Assembly (NCBI RefSeq): GCF_000417875.1
Contig: NW_006920892.1
Location: 325,651 to 389,650, forward strand
Origin: Pseudozyma flocculosa PF-1
Taxonomy: Eukaryota; Basidiomycota; Ustilaginomycetes; Ustilaginales; Ustilaginaceae
Direction: 5' to 3'
Length of the DNA stretch: 64,000 nt
In this document: piece after piece, positions 1-9,617 of the stretch
How the letters are laid out: each line of letters opens with the position of its first letter
Position numbering within the stretch: the first letter of the stretch is position 1
Made by a program: the position numbers and the translations under genes
The notes under the pieces: generated by a model
The model's database searches: none
What the model saw: only the letters and a program-made list of their open reading frames with translations
Told to the model about the DNA's origin: nothing

Positions 1-2
1 AC

Positions 3-176
3 CAGGCGACCGAGGAGGAGATCAACGCCTATCTGCAAGAGGGCATCGCCAAGGAGCTTGACAAGACGCTCGAGGCGCAGGAAAAGGCGCGGCAGGAGAG
101 GGCCAGGCTCGGACTCACCAGCAATGCCAGCAACAGCGGCGACGACGGTGCCGATGGCGATGGCGCTAACGGCAAC

Positions 177-217
<41 letters not shown>

Positions 218-1322
218 CGGAGATGATGGCGCGCCAGCGGATGGAAGGCCAGCCGAGGATCCCGAGGCGGCACCTCAGGACGACATCCAGATCAAGCTGA
301 GCCAGACACAGAAGTTGCTCCCGCTCGGAGGTCTGGGGATGGAGATGGAGGATCTCATCCGAGCCGACCGGGGCGCGCGAGACGATCGTGGCGAGGGTTC
401 CAGCGGCAGCAGCAACAGCAATGGACCCGTGGGCGATGTCGGCTCGCAAAACTCCAAGCTCAAGAAGCGTGGCAGCGAGCCGCCACCGACCGACGACCTG
501 GCCGATCTGGACGAGGCGGAGCTGGACCGCTTCATCCTCACGCCCGACGAGGTGCGCATCAAGGAGCGGGTCTGGATGGAGTTCAACAAGGACTGGCTCG
601 AGACGCAACTGCGCAAGCAGCTCAAGATGGAGCACGACCAGAAGAACGGCATCCCGATACGCGAGCCCTACAAGCGGAAGAAGCCAAAGGCGCCGCGCGA
701 CTCGTCGACGGCCACGCACCAGACCGCCGCCGAGAGCGCTAAGCAAATGTTCAAGCAAAAGAGCTTCTCCAAGAAGATCAACTACGACGCCCTCAACTCG
801 CTCTTCCCCGGCGCCAAGCGGGTCCGCGACGGCAGCAGCGGCAAGAGGCGCAAGCGCGGCAGGCACGAGAGCAGCGACGAATCCGACAGCAGCGAAGACG
901 GAGGAGACGGCGGTGCCCGAGGACGGAAGAAGGGCAAGTCGAAGGACAAGGGCAAGGTCAAGGCGAACGGCGCACAGGCGGGAGGCGGATCGGGCGCGCC
1001 CGACTACTTTGCCAGCGACCAGGACGACGAGATGGAGATCATCGAGGAGGACGCCAGCCTGCCGTCGAGCCACCCGCTGATGCGGCGCGAGTCGCGCCTG
1101 GGCAAAAAGACGGGCTCGAAGCGTGGCGACGGCGGCGCCACGGGCGGCGAGAGCACCGCCGACGCCGGCACCGACCTGGGCACCGAGTTTGAGGACGGCG
1201 AAGACGACGAAGACGGCGACGCGGGCGAGGGCGACGAGTTTGCCCGGATGCAGGGCCTGTACCGCCGCCCGACCGAGGACCAGGGCTACTTTGACGATGG
1301 CGACGGCATCTTTGAGTCATGA
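3..1322 (+). CDS. BRF1: TFIIIB subunit Brf1, 3' part (5' end outside the window)
   Basis: Brf1 is the TFIIB-related subunit of TFIIIB and recruits RNA polymerase III to tRNA and 5S genes. Only the C-terminal half is present: the frame is open from base 3 and stops with TGA at 1320-1322, and the N-terminal zinc ribbon and cyclin folds lie outside the window. The diagnostic part is the TBP-binding homology region at about 500-800, which reads DLDEAELDRFILTPDEV, then VWMEFNKDWLE, then KRKKPKAPRD and a SFSKKINYDALNSLF helix. Flanking parts are low complexity: a GCA repeat near 180-215 gives about a dozen alanines, and the C-terminus is acidic (Asp/Glu-rich) after a Lys/Arg-rich stretch. No intron is needed in the visible part. 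Family assignment is firm; only the length is unknown. Confidence 0.9.
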
Positions 1323-1519
1323 TGGCGGCGGCGAGGGACCAGATGGCGGTCCTCGATGTCCAGCCGTGAAATTCTGTTGTACTTGTACCATGCATGCACC
1401 GCCTCTTCGTCTGGTCGAGGAACGAAGCCCTCGGGCCATTCATTGCGGCACACAGTGAGCTTGCGCGCGACCACCGCCCGGATTGCAGCGAGCTTGGACC
1501 ACGAGAAGGCTCTGCCACA

Positions 1520-2070
1520 CTAGGTCGACTTGGCCTTTGACGCCTTCCTGTTGATGGTGCAGCCCCACTCCTTTTCCAGTTGAGCGAGGAGGGTGTTGAT
1601 CTTGCTGCGGGGGAAGGGGCAATCGAAAGGGGGGCGGTTGGATCGGTGAGCGATGCGCAGGGAGGGTAGCGAGGCAAACGACGATGCTGGAACGACCGAA
1701 GTCGACGACCCACCCGGTAATGCGACGTGCGCCATGGTCGCGGAACTCGTCGAGCTCGGGCAGATCCTTGTGCGTCTCGGGACGGTTGTCGTGGAGGAAC
1801 TGGAGGATGCCTTGTCGAAGCACCAACTGACGCGGCCAGGGCCAGGCCGAGGGGGGCAGCAGGGGATGGTTAGAATCGGAAAGGAACGCAGCAGGTCCAA
1901 GGGGCGCAGAGTCGTGGTGGACCTACGTCTTCCTTGATTCCCCAGACGGCCGAGCTCGATGCGTCGTCGGACGTCTTTACCTTCTTGCGCTTTCCTCCTC
2001 CATCAGCGGGCTGCTGCGGTGAAGAGGGCAAGGCGTCGTCGTCTCGTTCGTGTTTCGTCTTGCTGGACAT
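1520..2070 (-). CDS. Small spliced hypothetical protein, possibly SANT/Myb-like
   Basis: Three exons keep phase: 1927-2070, 1714-1826 and 1520-1604, giving 113 residues. Intron 1 (donor GTAGGT, CTAAC branch-like site) and intron 2 (donor GTGGGT) both end in CAG. The N-terminus is charged and disordered (MSSKTKHERDDD, then GGGKRKKVKT, a likely nuclear signal). The rest is a compact helical domain beginning VWGIKEDLVLRQGILQFL and ending TGKINTLLAQLEKEWGC, then a basic tail. The spacing of W, K-E-D, L-R-Q and a terminal helix recalls single Myb/SANT repeats of smut fungi, but this is weak and unproven. The start at 2070 was chosen because a TATA-like box lies at 2154-2160; the in-frame ATG at 2139 would be too close to it. 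The gene is tail-to-tail with BRF1. Confidence 0.6.
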
Positions 2071-2153
2071 GTCGAGCGTGTTGCTGCGGGAAAGAATGGG
2101 GTTGGGGCTGTGCACTGGGCGAAAGGGAGCTGGAGGCAAGCCAAAGCGAGCAT

Positions 2154-2160
2154 CTTATAC
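2154..2160 (-). promoter_or_regulatory. TATA-like element of the small gene at 1520-2070
   Basis: Minus-strand GTATAAG, 84-90 bases upstream of the chosen start codon. It is one of several TATA-like boxes found upstream of starts in this window. Confidence 0.4.
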
Positions 2161-3016
2161 CTCCTCGGCCCTCACCCCTTTCGACCCCTGGGGAGTGCGC
2201 TGCTTTGCCCGTGCTTGGTCAGTCCGTCGCAGACCACAGGCTGTGTTGACGGATCAATCGCGAGGCCGGAGCGGAAGTGCAAGCGGAACGGCAACTCCTC
2301 GCCCGTTGGATGAGCGGAAAGCGGCGCGGCAAAGCGACACCTGACGATCCCCGCCTTGGTCGTCGCGCCCGCCCGTCGGCTCGCGCTGGCGCCCCTGGTC
2401 GAGCCCCAGAGGTCTTCCCGGGCAGTCAGGCACGCCCGTCCTGCCTCGCGGTAGCCGGTCGACGCTGCTGTGTCAAGCGCCCCGGAAGCAAGTGCCGGAC
2501 CTCGTCGATCCATCTGCAGATGACTTAGTCGGTCGACGAGCACGTACGCAAGCCGTCGTACCAGGGTAGGTTTGGCTGCCAGGGCGACTGGCTGTCCGTC
2601 CCTCGAGAGTAGGCCAAGGTGCGCTTTGTATTGCACTGCCCCGATTTTGAATTGGCGTGGCCCGGCGGTGCGGCCGTGCGGGGATGGGACATTTGAAAAT
2701 CTGTATTGCCAGGCCGAGCGGCCCCGTGCACCCTGTGGCACGCACTGCCAACCCACACCTCGGTGGCTGGCGAGCGCTCGCTGCGTTGCTTGCTTGCTTC
2801 TCTCCAAACCCCCACCTGACTGCCTGACTGCCTGCCTGCCTCTGAACAGCCGGGTGCCCATCGTCGCCCACCTCTTTGCCACTCGACCACCACCTCTTTG
2901 ATCCCTGACCCAGCATTACATTCAACACTTCCGGCAGCTCAACCTTCTCTCGCACCTTGGACTGGCTCCGTTATCGAAGAGCTTCGCACCGCAACGCCGC
3001 CAGAGTCGTGCTCTCG

Positions 3017-3034
3017 CCCCCCCCCCCCCCCCCC
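3017..3034 (+). repeat. Cytosine homopolymer (about 18 C) in the 5' leader
   Basis: Uninterrupted C run about 112 bases upstream of the ATG at 3146. A run of the same length and same transcript sense lies upstream of the phosphoglucomutase start. Confidence 0.85.
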
Positions 3035-3145
3035 TTTCCCGCACTCTAGCGCCCTTCCTCTTCTTCATCTCCCTCAGTATCTGATCGTCCCTCTATCGCC
3101 ACCCAGCCCATCCTTTCGCCTCCCACTGTCGCAACCCCGCCCAGC

Positions 3146-5670
3146 ATGAGCGCCACCACAACCGCCGTCCCCGGCTCGACGGTCGTCGTCACCGGCATCA
3201 GCAAGTCGACTGCCAAGAAGCAGGTCGACGACTTCTTCAGCTTCTGCGGCTCCATCTCGAGCCTCGAGCTCAAGGATGATGGCGTATCTCAGACCGCCAC
3301 CGTCGAGTTCGCAAAGCCCAGCGCCGCCAGCACCGCCGTCATGCTCCACGGCAGCTCCCTCGATGGCGCCACCATCGACGTGAGGCTCGCCGGCAACGCC
3401 TCATCGGCGACGGCCGCCGCCACCGCAGCTGCTCACGACGACACGCCCGCTGTCAACCAGGAGGACAAGCCCAAGACGGCCATCGTCGCAGAGTACCTCG
3501 CCCACGGCTACAAGATCTCGGACGACATCACCAAGCGCGCCATCGAGCTCGACAACAAGCACGGCCTCTCGACCAAGTTCAAGGGCTACCTCACCCAGCT
3601 CGACCGCTCCCTCGGCGAGCGCCTCGAAAAGTCCCAGGCGGGCCACGCAGCCGCCACCACCTCGAGGACCGAGCACAGCCCCAGCGGGCCCGCGGCCTTG
3701 TCTTCGGCCACCGAAAAGGAGGCCGCTGCCATGCCCGTGCCCGGCACCGACGCCAGCGTCGAGGGCCCCAAGACCACCACCACCATCCCGACCGATGCCG
3801 CCGGCGGCGCCTCGCAGCAGCCCTCGCTCGCCCGCCAGGTGCAGCAGAACGTCAACGCCGTACTCGAGAAGCCCGAGGTCAAGAGCAAGACCGACCTCGC
3901 CTGGTCCAAGCTGAGCGAGTACTACAACGCGATCGTCAACCACCCGCGCATCCACGCCTTCTACACGCAGACGTCCAAGACGGTCAACGACGTCCACGAG
4001 GAGGCCAAGCGCATCGCCGAGCAGAAAAAGGCCGGCGGCTCTGGCGGAGCGGCCGGGACCTCGGCGCCCGCCCACACCTCCGCCGCCGGCACGCAGCAGA
4101 TGTCGGTCTCGTGGGTGCTGCTGGCGCTGCTCTTCTTTTCGTCGCTCTCGCTGCAGACCGCCAGCGCGCACGAGCAGGGCGAGCACCCCGCCCACGCCGA
4201 GATCGCCGGCTACAAGAACAAGGACGGCGAGGAGAGCTACATCCAGCAGCACATGGCGAGCGAGCACCACATCGGCGCGTTCAACATGGGCAGCTTCTAC
4301 GCGCTCCACGACCTCAACCGCGACGGCATCCTCGACCGCTCCGAGATCGAGGCCATCTACGGCGTGCACCACCCGGAGTCCAAGAAGCACTCGCCCAGCC
4401 AGGAGACCCACGCCGACAAGGCCGACGCCATCGTCAAGGCCGTGCTCGAGCGGATCGACAAGAACGGCGACGGCGTCATCACCAAGCAGGAGTTCATCGC
4501 CGCCGGTCCCAACGGCCTGCCGGCCTTTGAGCAGTACGGCAAGAACGCCCTCGGCCACCACTATGACGAGGAGTCCGAATTTTTCGTCCACCACGAGGAA
4601 ATCTACCACAATACGCCCGAGACGCAGGCCGACGAGGCCTACACGCACAAGGAGGACCTCGACCACTTTGCCAAGCACGAAAAGATCGAGGAGGAGGAGG
4701 AGCGCCGCGAGAGGCACGCCGAGGGCCTGCCGACCATCGAGGAGGACAAGCGCCTGCGCAAGGAGGCCGAGGCCAAGGGCCTCAAGTACGAGTCGCCCTA
4801 CGACAAGCAGCTGAGCGACGTGGAGCAGAAGAAGGCGCAGGCCGCCCACGACGAGGCGCAGCTGGGCAACGCGGTCAAGGAGGCCGAGGCCGACGAGCAC
4901 ACCTTCAAGACGCCCGGCGGCGTCCACGTGGTGCACGAGAAGCCGATCCAGTTCCAGCAGCAGGAGGTCGACAACAAGGGCCGACCCGCGCACCCCAACT
5001 CTGGACACGCCGACGGAGCGCTGCCGCAGGGCGTCGCCGACCGCCTGCCCGGCGAGACCGACGAGGGCAGGAGGCAGAGGCTGCAGGCCCTCAAGGAGGA
5101 TGCTGCCAAGAGACCCGCCTACGGCCAGGGCCAGAAGGGATTCGCCTACCCCAAGGATGACACCGACCGCATGCGCAAGGGAACGCCGTACAAGGTGAGT
5201 GGCCGGGTCGATCCGAGCATCCATGTCGAGCAGATTGTGCTCTGGGCGCGCGCGCATAGTCCGGTTGCGGTGGATGGATGACGGTCGTGGGCTGCTGCGA
5301 GGAGGTCGGCTCGGTCAAAATGAGCGGCGGCGGCGCTCGATCGGCAGAGACACAACCGTCTGACAAGGGACCGCTCGGCCTCTGCTCCATCTCTCCCCGG
5401 CCCCGTCGACTCTAATCGGTCGCTGGCCAAACTCTTTCCCATCCTAACCGGCGCTCTGGATGCTGTTGTTCTGACACTCTCCAAAGTATCCTCCGTTCAC
5501 GCAGTACCGGGTCAAGAAGCAGAGCTACTTTGTGAGTGGTTGGGTCGGTTCGACTTGGCTGCCTGTCGAGCCGTTGCCGAGTAGGATCCTGGCCTGTCAG
5601 TCTGCACCTGATGCTGACCGAAGCTTTCTACCCCTGATCCACCTCGATTCCCTCGCAGGGCGAGTTCTGA
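3146..5670 (+). CDS. RRM protein (Vip1-like) fused in frame to a signal-peptide EF-hand protein
   Basis: Exons 3146-5194, 5487-5531 and 5659-5670 give 701 residues. Residues 1-85 form an RNA-recognition motif (STVVVTGISKSTAKKQVDDF, DDGVSQTATVEF) like fission yeast Vip1; residues 90-318 carry Vip1-like helices (AEYLAHGYKISDDITKRAIE; HEEAKRIAEQKK). At Met319 (base 4100) a typical signal peptide begins, MSVSWVLLALLFFSSLSL then QTASA, followed by two canonical EF-hand loops (DLNRDGILDRSE and DKNGDGVITKQE) and a long charged Glu/Lys/Ala-rich tail resembling Ssp120/nucleobindin proteins. No stop, intron or promoter-like DNA separates the halves. It may be a true fusion with an internal signal anchor, or two nested transcripts. 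The acceptor at 5486 gives the end KGTPYKYPPFTQYRVKKQSY and then FGEF; using 5504 instead would drop six residues in frame. Confidence 0.75.
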
Positions 5671-6358
5671 GGCCGATACCATGTTCGTCGACGTCCCGAT
5701 CCAGTCGAGCGCCTCGACCGTGCACCATGTCTGCAGTCGCCGTCCCCTGTCTGCATCATTCTTACGTCCCCGTCCGCCTCGCGCGAATCATCATTCTTTT
5801 GTGTCTCTTCTGCCTCGTCGATGGTGGCCCCCTCTCGGATGGCGTCGACTTGTTGCCGTGCCTTTGCTGGATCGCTCCCAGGGCTGTGTTGGACCTCGAT
5901 CTCGTCGGATGGGCCGCTCGCGAGGCAGTTTGAAGCTCTCTGAAATAGGCGCCGAAAAATGCCTCGAAAATCACGACTGCCAGCCGAAGAAAGAGGCCGC
6001 AGGCGCAGGGGGGGTCTGTGCGGTCCAGGACGCGCCTAGGCCCAGCCAGCTGGAAGGGCGTGCCAGCCTGCAGCCAGCAGGCAGGGTCGAGCGGTTGAGC
6101 CCCCCGCGGCCCAGCCAAGGCCGAAAGGAGCGGGGCGGCCTCAGCGCAACCAGACGCCGCACCGCACCGCAGGGCCTGGCCTGCCTGCCAGCTCGACAGC
6201 ACCGGTCCGTCTCTCTGAAATCGCCTTGCCAACACCATCACCCTCAGCCTCATCCCGACGCCTCTATCCCTCCATCTATCCCTCCATCTATCGCGCCAAG
6301 CTGCTTCCTCGCCTTTCACCGATCGCCTAGACGAACACAACGCAGATTGCTGCTCATC
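5671..6358 (+). other. Intergenic region and epsin leader, no gene seen
   Basis: 3' flank of the RRM/EF-hand gene and 5' flank of ENT3. It contains a short duplicated stretch of CTATCCCTCCAT type near 6263-6292 and CCAGC-rich low-complexity DNA. No supported coding region. Confidence 0.6.
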
Positions 6359-8499
6359 ATGGTGAGGGCCAGCGTCGACCCTGCGCCAACTCACTACTGC
6401 TCGCAGCGGTCAACAAAGTCATACATCGGCTGACGCACACCTTCTTCCTTCCGGCCCGGCCCCGCCCGATACCTGTTTGGACCTTGGATAGGACTTTGAC
6501 GACCTGTAAGTTGGCGAAGCATCGGAGCTCGTCTTCTGCATCGCGGCCAGCACGCTGACCTGGCGACCTACTCTCTCGCCGCTACGGCGCCCCGTCTCCC
6601 ACCTGCAGAGGCAACAAGATCGCCAACCTCACCTTCTACGACGTCAAGTCGCTCTACCGCACCGCGCGCAACTATGCCCTCAATGTGTCCGAGATCGAAG
6701 CAAAGGTCGACGAGGCCACCAACGACGACCCTTGGTGCGTGCTGCCGCCCCCTTCCTCCTAAGCACGTTATGATCGACGACCAGTGGAGCGCCGCTGGCT
6801 GACCCGCCATCGCGATACCCGGCACCTTTCTTCCCGGCTCGTGTGCCCGTGCCGGTCCACAGGGGAGCGAGCTCGACTCTGATGCAGGAGATCGCCGCAG
6901 CCACCCACAACTTCCAGGACTTTAACGAGATCATGCCCACCATCTACCGGCGCTTCATGGAAAAGGAGGCCAGCGAGTGGAGGCAGATTTACAAGGTGAG
7001 TCTGCCCTTGGAAGCGGATCAGACCCCTGTTATCTTCGACGGCCAACGCTGACTTCCGCCCGCTCGCACCTCCTTCCACCCTTGCAGGCGCTGCAACTGC
7101 TCGAGTACCTCATCAAGCACGGCTCGGAGCGCGTAGTCGACGATGCCCGCTCTCATCTCGCCACCATCAAGATCCTTCGCAACTTCCACTACATCGACGA
7201 AAAGGGCAAGGACCAGGGCATCAACGGTGCGTCGCGCTGCCGTGTCGGTCACCATCGTGCGTGCTCCATACTGATATCCTCCCGCTCGCGGCTCTTGCCC
7301 ATGTGCTTTCCCACTCACAACAGTCCGCAACCGCGCAAAAGAGATCTCGGAGATGCTGTCCGACGTCGACCGCATCCGCCAGGAGCGCCGCAAGGCCCGC
7401 GCCAACAAGAACAAGTACACTGGCGGCGGCAACGGCGAATTCGTTCCAGGTAGCGGCACCGGCCGCTATGGTGGATATGGCAGCGACAGCTACTACGCCG
7501 GCGGCGGAGCCTCTGCGTTTGGTGCGGGCAGCGGAAGCGGAAGTGGCGGCGGCGGAGGCGATGGCGCCGGCGCCCGCGAGAGCTTCGAAGAGTACGATGC
7601 CGGCGACTACGAGGAGCCTCGCCGCGCGCCGACAAACACCTCGGCGGCCAGACCGAGCTCGAGCACCACGCGCGGTGGGCGCGCGCAGGCCGCACGTCCC
7701 GCCGCGGCCAAGAAGGAGGAGCCCAAGGTGGCCGATCTGTTCAGCTTTGACGACGACGAGCCCTCCGCCGCGCCCGTCGCCACTGCCGCCGCCCCCTCCA
7801 AGCCTAGCGCCGCGCCTTCCAAGCCGATCGACGCGTTCGGAGACGACTTTGACGAGTGAGTCTAGAGTCCACGCTGCCATGGCCGTAAGGGCGGGTTTAC
7901 GGAGGTGGCGTACCTCTTCGACGATGCTGACCGCTTGATGCCTCCGCACCTTTGCTCTGTCGTGCTGCAGCTTCCAAGGAGCTCCCACGGCTGCTGCTGC
8001 TCCGGCCAAGCCTGCTGCCACCGCCGCCTCTTCTGGCTCGTTTGACTTCCTCGGCTCGGCACCGGCGGCAGCGACGTCCGCAGCGCCCGCCGCCGCCGTT
8101 TCTCCACCCGCCTACACGCCTTCCTCTTCGTCGTCCACCAACGTCCTTGCCCCCTCCAAGCCGCCGGCCCAGCCATCCCGACTCAACTCGACCCAATCCA
8201 CCACATCCACTGCCAGCGCCTCGACTCCGGGAGGCGGCGCGGGCGCGGGCGCTAGCGGAAGTGGTAGCTTCAACTTTGACGACCTCTGGGCCGCCTCGTC
8301 GGGCAAGTCGTCGGCGGCCGGGTCTGGCGGCAAGGGCAAGATGACGATGGCGGAAATGGCAAAGAACCAGAGCTCCAACTCGCTCTTTGCTTCGCCGGCC
8401 GCTGCTTCCCAGTCGCAGCAGCAAAAGGCGTCGACCGGCGGCAGTGGCGGCGGCAACAAGAACGGCGGTGGCGGCGGAGATATCTTTGATCTCCTCTGA
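6359..8499 (+). CDS. ENT3: Epsin-type clathrin adaptor with ENTH domain (Ent3/epsinR-like)
   Basis: Seven exons in phase: 6359-6361, 6492-6505, 6609-6734, 6863-6995, 7088-7226, 7324-7855 and 7971-8499, 491 residues. Exon 1 is only the ATG and exon 2 only 14 bases; together they rebuild MDFDDLGNKIANLTFYDVKS. The ENTH domain (about residues 8-150) is clear: EIEAKVDEATNDDPWG, LLEYLIKHGSERVV, NFHYIDEKGKDQGINVR, and a basic RRKARANKNKY end. The rest is Gly/Ser/Ala-rich and disordered with acidic-phenylalanine clathrin-adaptor-type motifs (LFSFDDD, DDFDDF, FNFDDLW) and ends DIFDLL. The Ent3 family binds PI(3,5)P2 and PI4P, AP-1 and GGA at the trans-Golgi and endosomes. The close fit of the KDQGIN block to epsinR favours Ent3 over Ent1/2. 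Confidence 0.9.
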
Positions 8500-8973
8500 C
8501 GTTGCCCGATCCATTCAGCGCGGACCGGCACTGCGCGTCTTGTCGCGCCTCGGACCCACTTCGCCGTCTGCGCACAGTGTACAGCCCAACGCGGCTCGTA
8601 CGCGCCCAGCATCGCAACCACAGAGCTGAGCCCATGCACGCCGTCTTCCCCGAGGACAGCCAGCGGCACAGCGGCGGATCTGGCGTGGCATGGCGTGGCG
8701 TGGCGTAGCGAAGTGAAGCGCCAGGCACGACGACGAGACAGAATATCCTCCACCGGTCCTCGCCCTGTACATGCACATCTGCGATAGTTAGTCCGCCTTC
8801 AACTTGGCGAGTTGCCGATTCCCTCGAGCCAAATACTGTATTGGCTCAGGCGACAGCCAGCGGGGTTGCCCAGGCTCACACGAAGCGTAAAACAGTGAGG
8901 TTCCTCTTTTGTTCTCGGTATCGAGGGAGGCTGGACCCGCGACTCTGATCCGACGATACTCCCTAGCTTTGAC
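8500..8973. other. Intergenic, 3' flank of ENT3
   Basis: No gene seen. A short TGGCG repeat lies near 8682-8706. The base composition becomes AT-richer towards the tRNA gene. Confidence 0.6.
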
Positions 8974-8993
8974 TTTATATATATACAATATTT
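8974..8993 (+). promoter_or_regulatory. AT-rich TATA element upstream of tRNA-Leu
   Basis: A TTTATATATATACAATATTT stretch lies 20-39 bases before the first base of the tRNA, in otherwise GC-rich DNA. This is the position where TFIIIB (TBP plus Brf1) sits, and several fungi, notably fission yeast, use such a TATA box for tRNA genes. The role is inferred from position and composition. Confidence 0.6.
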
Positions 8994-9012
8994 CCTTGCA
9001 ATTGCATGTCGG

Positions 9013-9117
9013 GGCAAGATGGCCGAGTGGTCTAAGGCGTAGCATTAAGGAAGATACTTCGCTTAGCGAGGGGCAATCTGCTATCTTCGGGCGTGGGTTC
9101 GAATCCCACTCTTGTCA
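9013..9117 (+). tRNA. tRNA-Leu(UAA) with a 29-nt intron
   Basis: The acceptor stem GGCAAGA pairs with TCTTGTC (one G-U), discriminator A at 9117. The A box TGGCCGAGTGG and B box GGTTCGAATCC are intact, and the T arm is GTGGG-TTCGAAT-CCCAC. The anticodon stem GTAGC (9039-9043) pairs with GCTAT (9080-9084). The loop reads A-T-TAA-G, so the anticodon is UAA at 9046-9048, and the intron runs 9050-9078, starting after position 37 as usual. It contains a CTTAG that can pair with the anticodon. The extra arm is short for leucine but the D-arm is leucine-type. CCA is not encoded. Confidence 0.92.
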
Positions 9118-9121
9118 GATC

Positions 9122-9153
9122 TTTTGTCGTCTGGGTGACGCCTTTTTTGTTTT
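9122..9153 (+). terminator. RNA polymerase III terminator (T runs)
   Basis: TTTT starts five bases after the tRNA end, with backup runs TTTTTT at 9143-9148 and TTTT at 9150-9153. Oligo-T on the coding strand is the normal pol III stop. Confidence 0.8.
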
Positions 9154-9617
9154 CCACTGGCCTGTCGGACGACGGCGAGCTGATCACCCAGCCGGACGCC
9201 CGTGCTCGCCTGCGAGCGGGATGGCGGTTGGGATCTCGAACACCTGCTGGTCGGAGGCTGGCGCACAGCACACGCACGAACAAGCGGACCGTCGTCGTCC
9301 GTATCGAATCAAGACCGGACTCGCGTGGATGGACTGCCAGATTGAGACTGCACGCCGAACGCAGACGCTACAGAGCACTCGACAGCAAAAGTAGCGCCCC
9401 GCGCCGATGCGGGCAAAGAATCGGCAGAGGGGGGATCGCGACGCGAGGAAATCGGCTGCGAGCCGCGATTGCGATTCGTGGCGACGCGGCCAAGATCAAG
9501 TACGACAGCAACCAAATCGAGACGACGGGGGGAGGCCAGGAGACGAGTCACAGGCGCAGAACATCGACTCATGACTACGGCCAAGGCACGGCCCCCTGTC
9601 GGTGGAAATGGCCCGAA
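9154..9617. other. Intergenic, no gene seen
   Basis: Between the tRNA terminator and the 3' end of the minus-strand hypothetical gene. Codon bias in the open frames is not gene-like and no motif is recognised. Confidence 0.5.

Larger units (their letters stand above)
2071..3145. other. Divergent intergenic region, no gene seen
   Basis: Shared upstream region of the small minus-strand gene and the plus-strand RRM/EF-hand gene. Open frames on both strands here have no recognisable domain and no consistent codon bias. It holds short CTTGCTTG and TGCC repeats near 2785-2840 and a cytosine run at 3017-3034. Polypyrimidine sequence (3000-3145) leads up to the ATG at 3146, as is usual for fungal leaders. 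Confidence 0.6.

Noticed and set aside
1286..1474. Short minus-strand frame with an ordinary-looking composition (WPEGFVPRPDEEAVHAWYKY)
   Set aside because: It overlaps the BRF1 3' end and lies after the stop of the small minus-strand gene. I found no splice path that adds it in phase without losing the better-supported last exon.
3401..5257. 618-codon open frame antisense to the RRM/EF-hand gene
   Set aside because: The product is a low-complexity Leu/Val/Gly/Arg string. It is the mirror image of a GC-rich codon-biased gene and has no domain.
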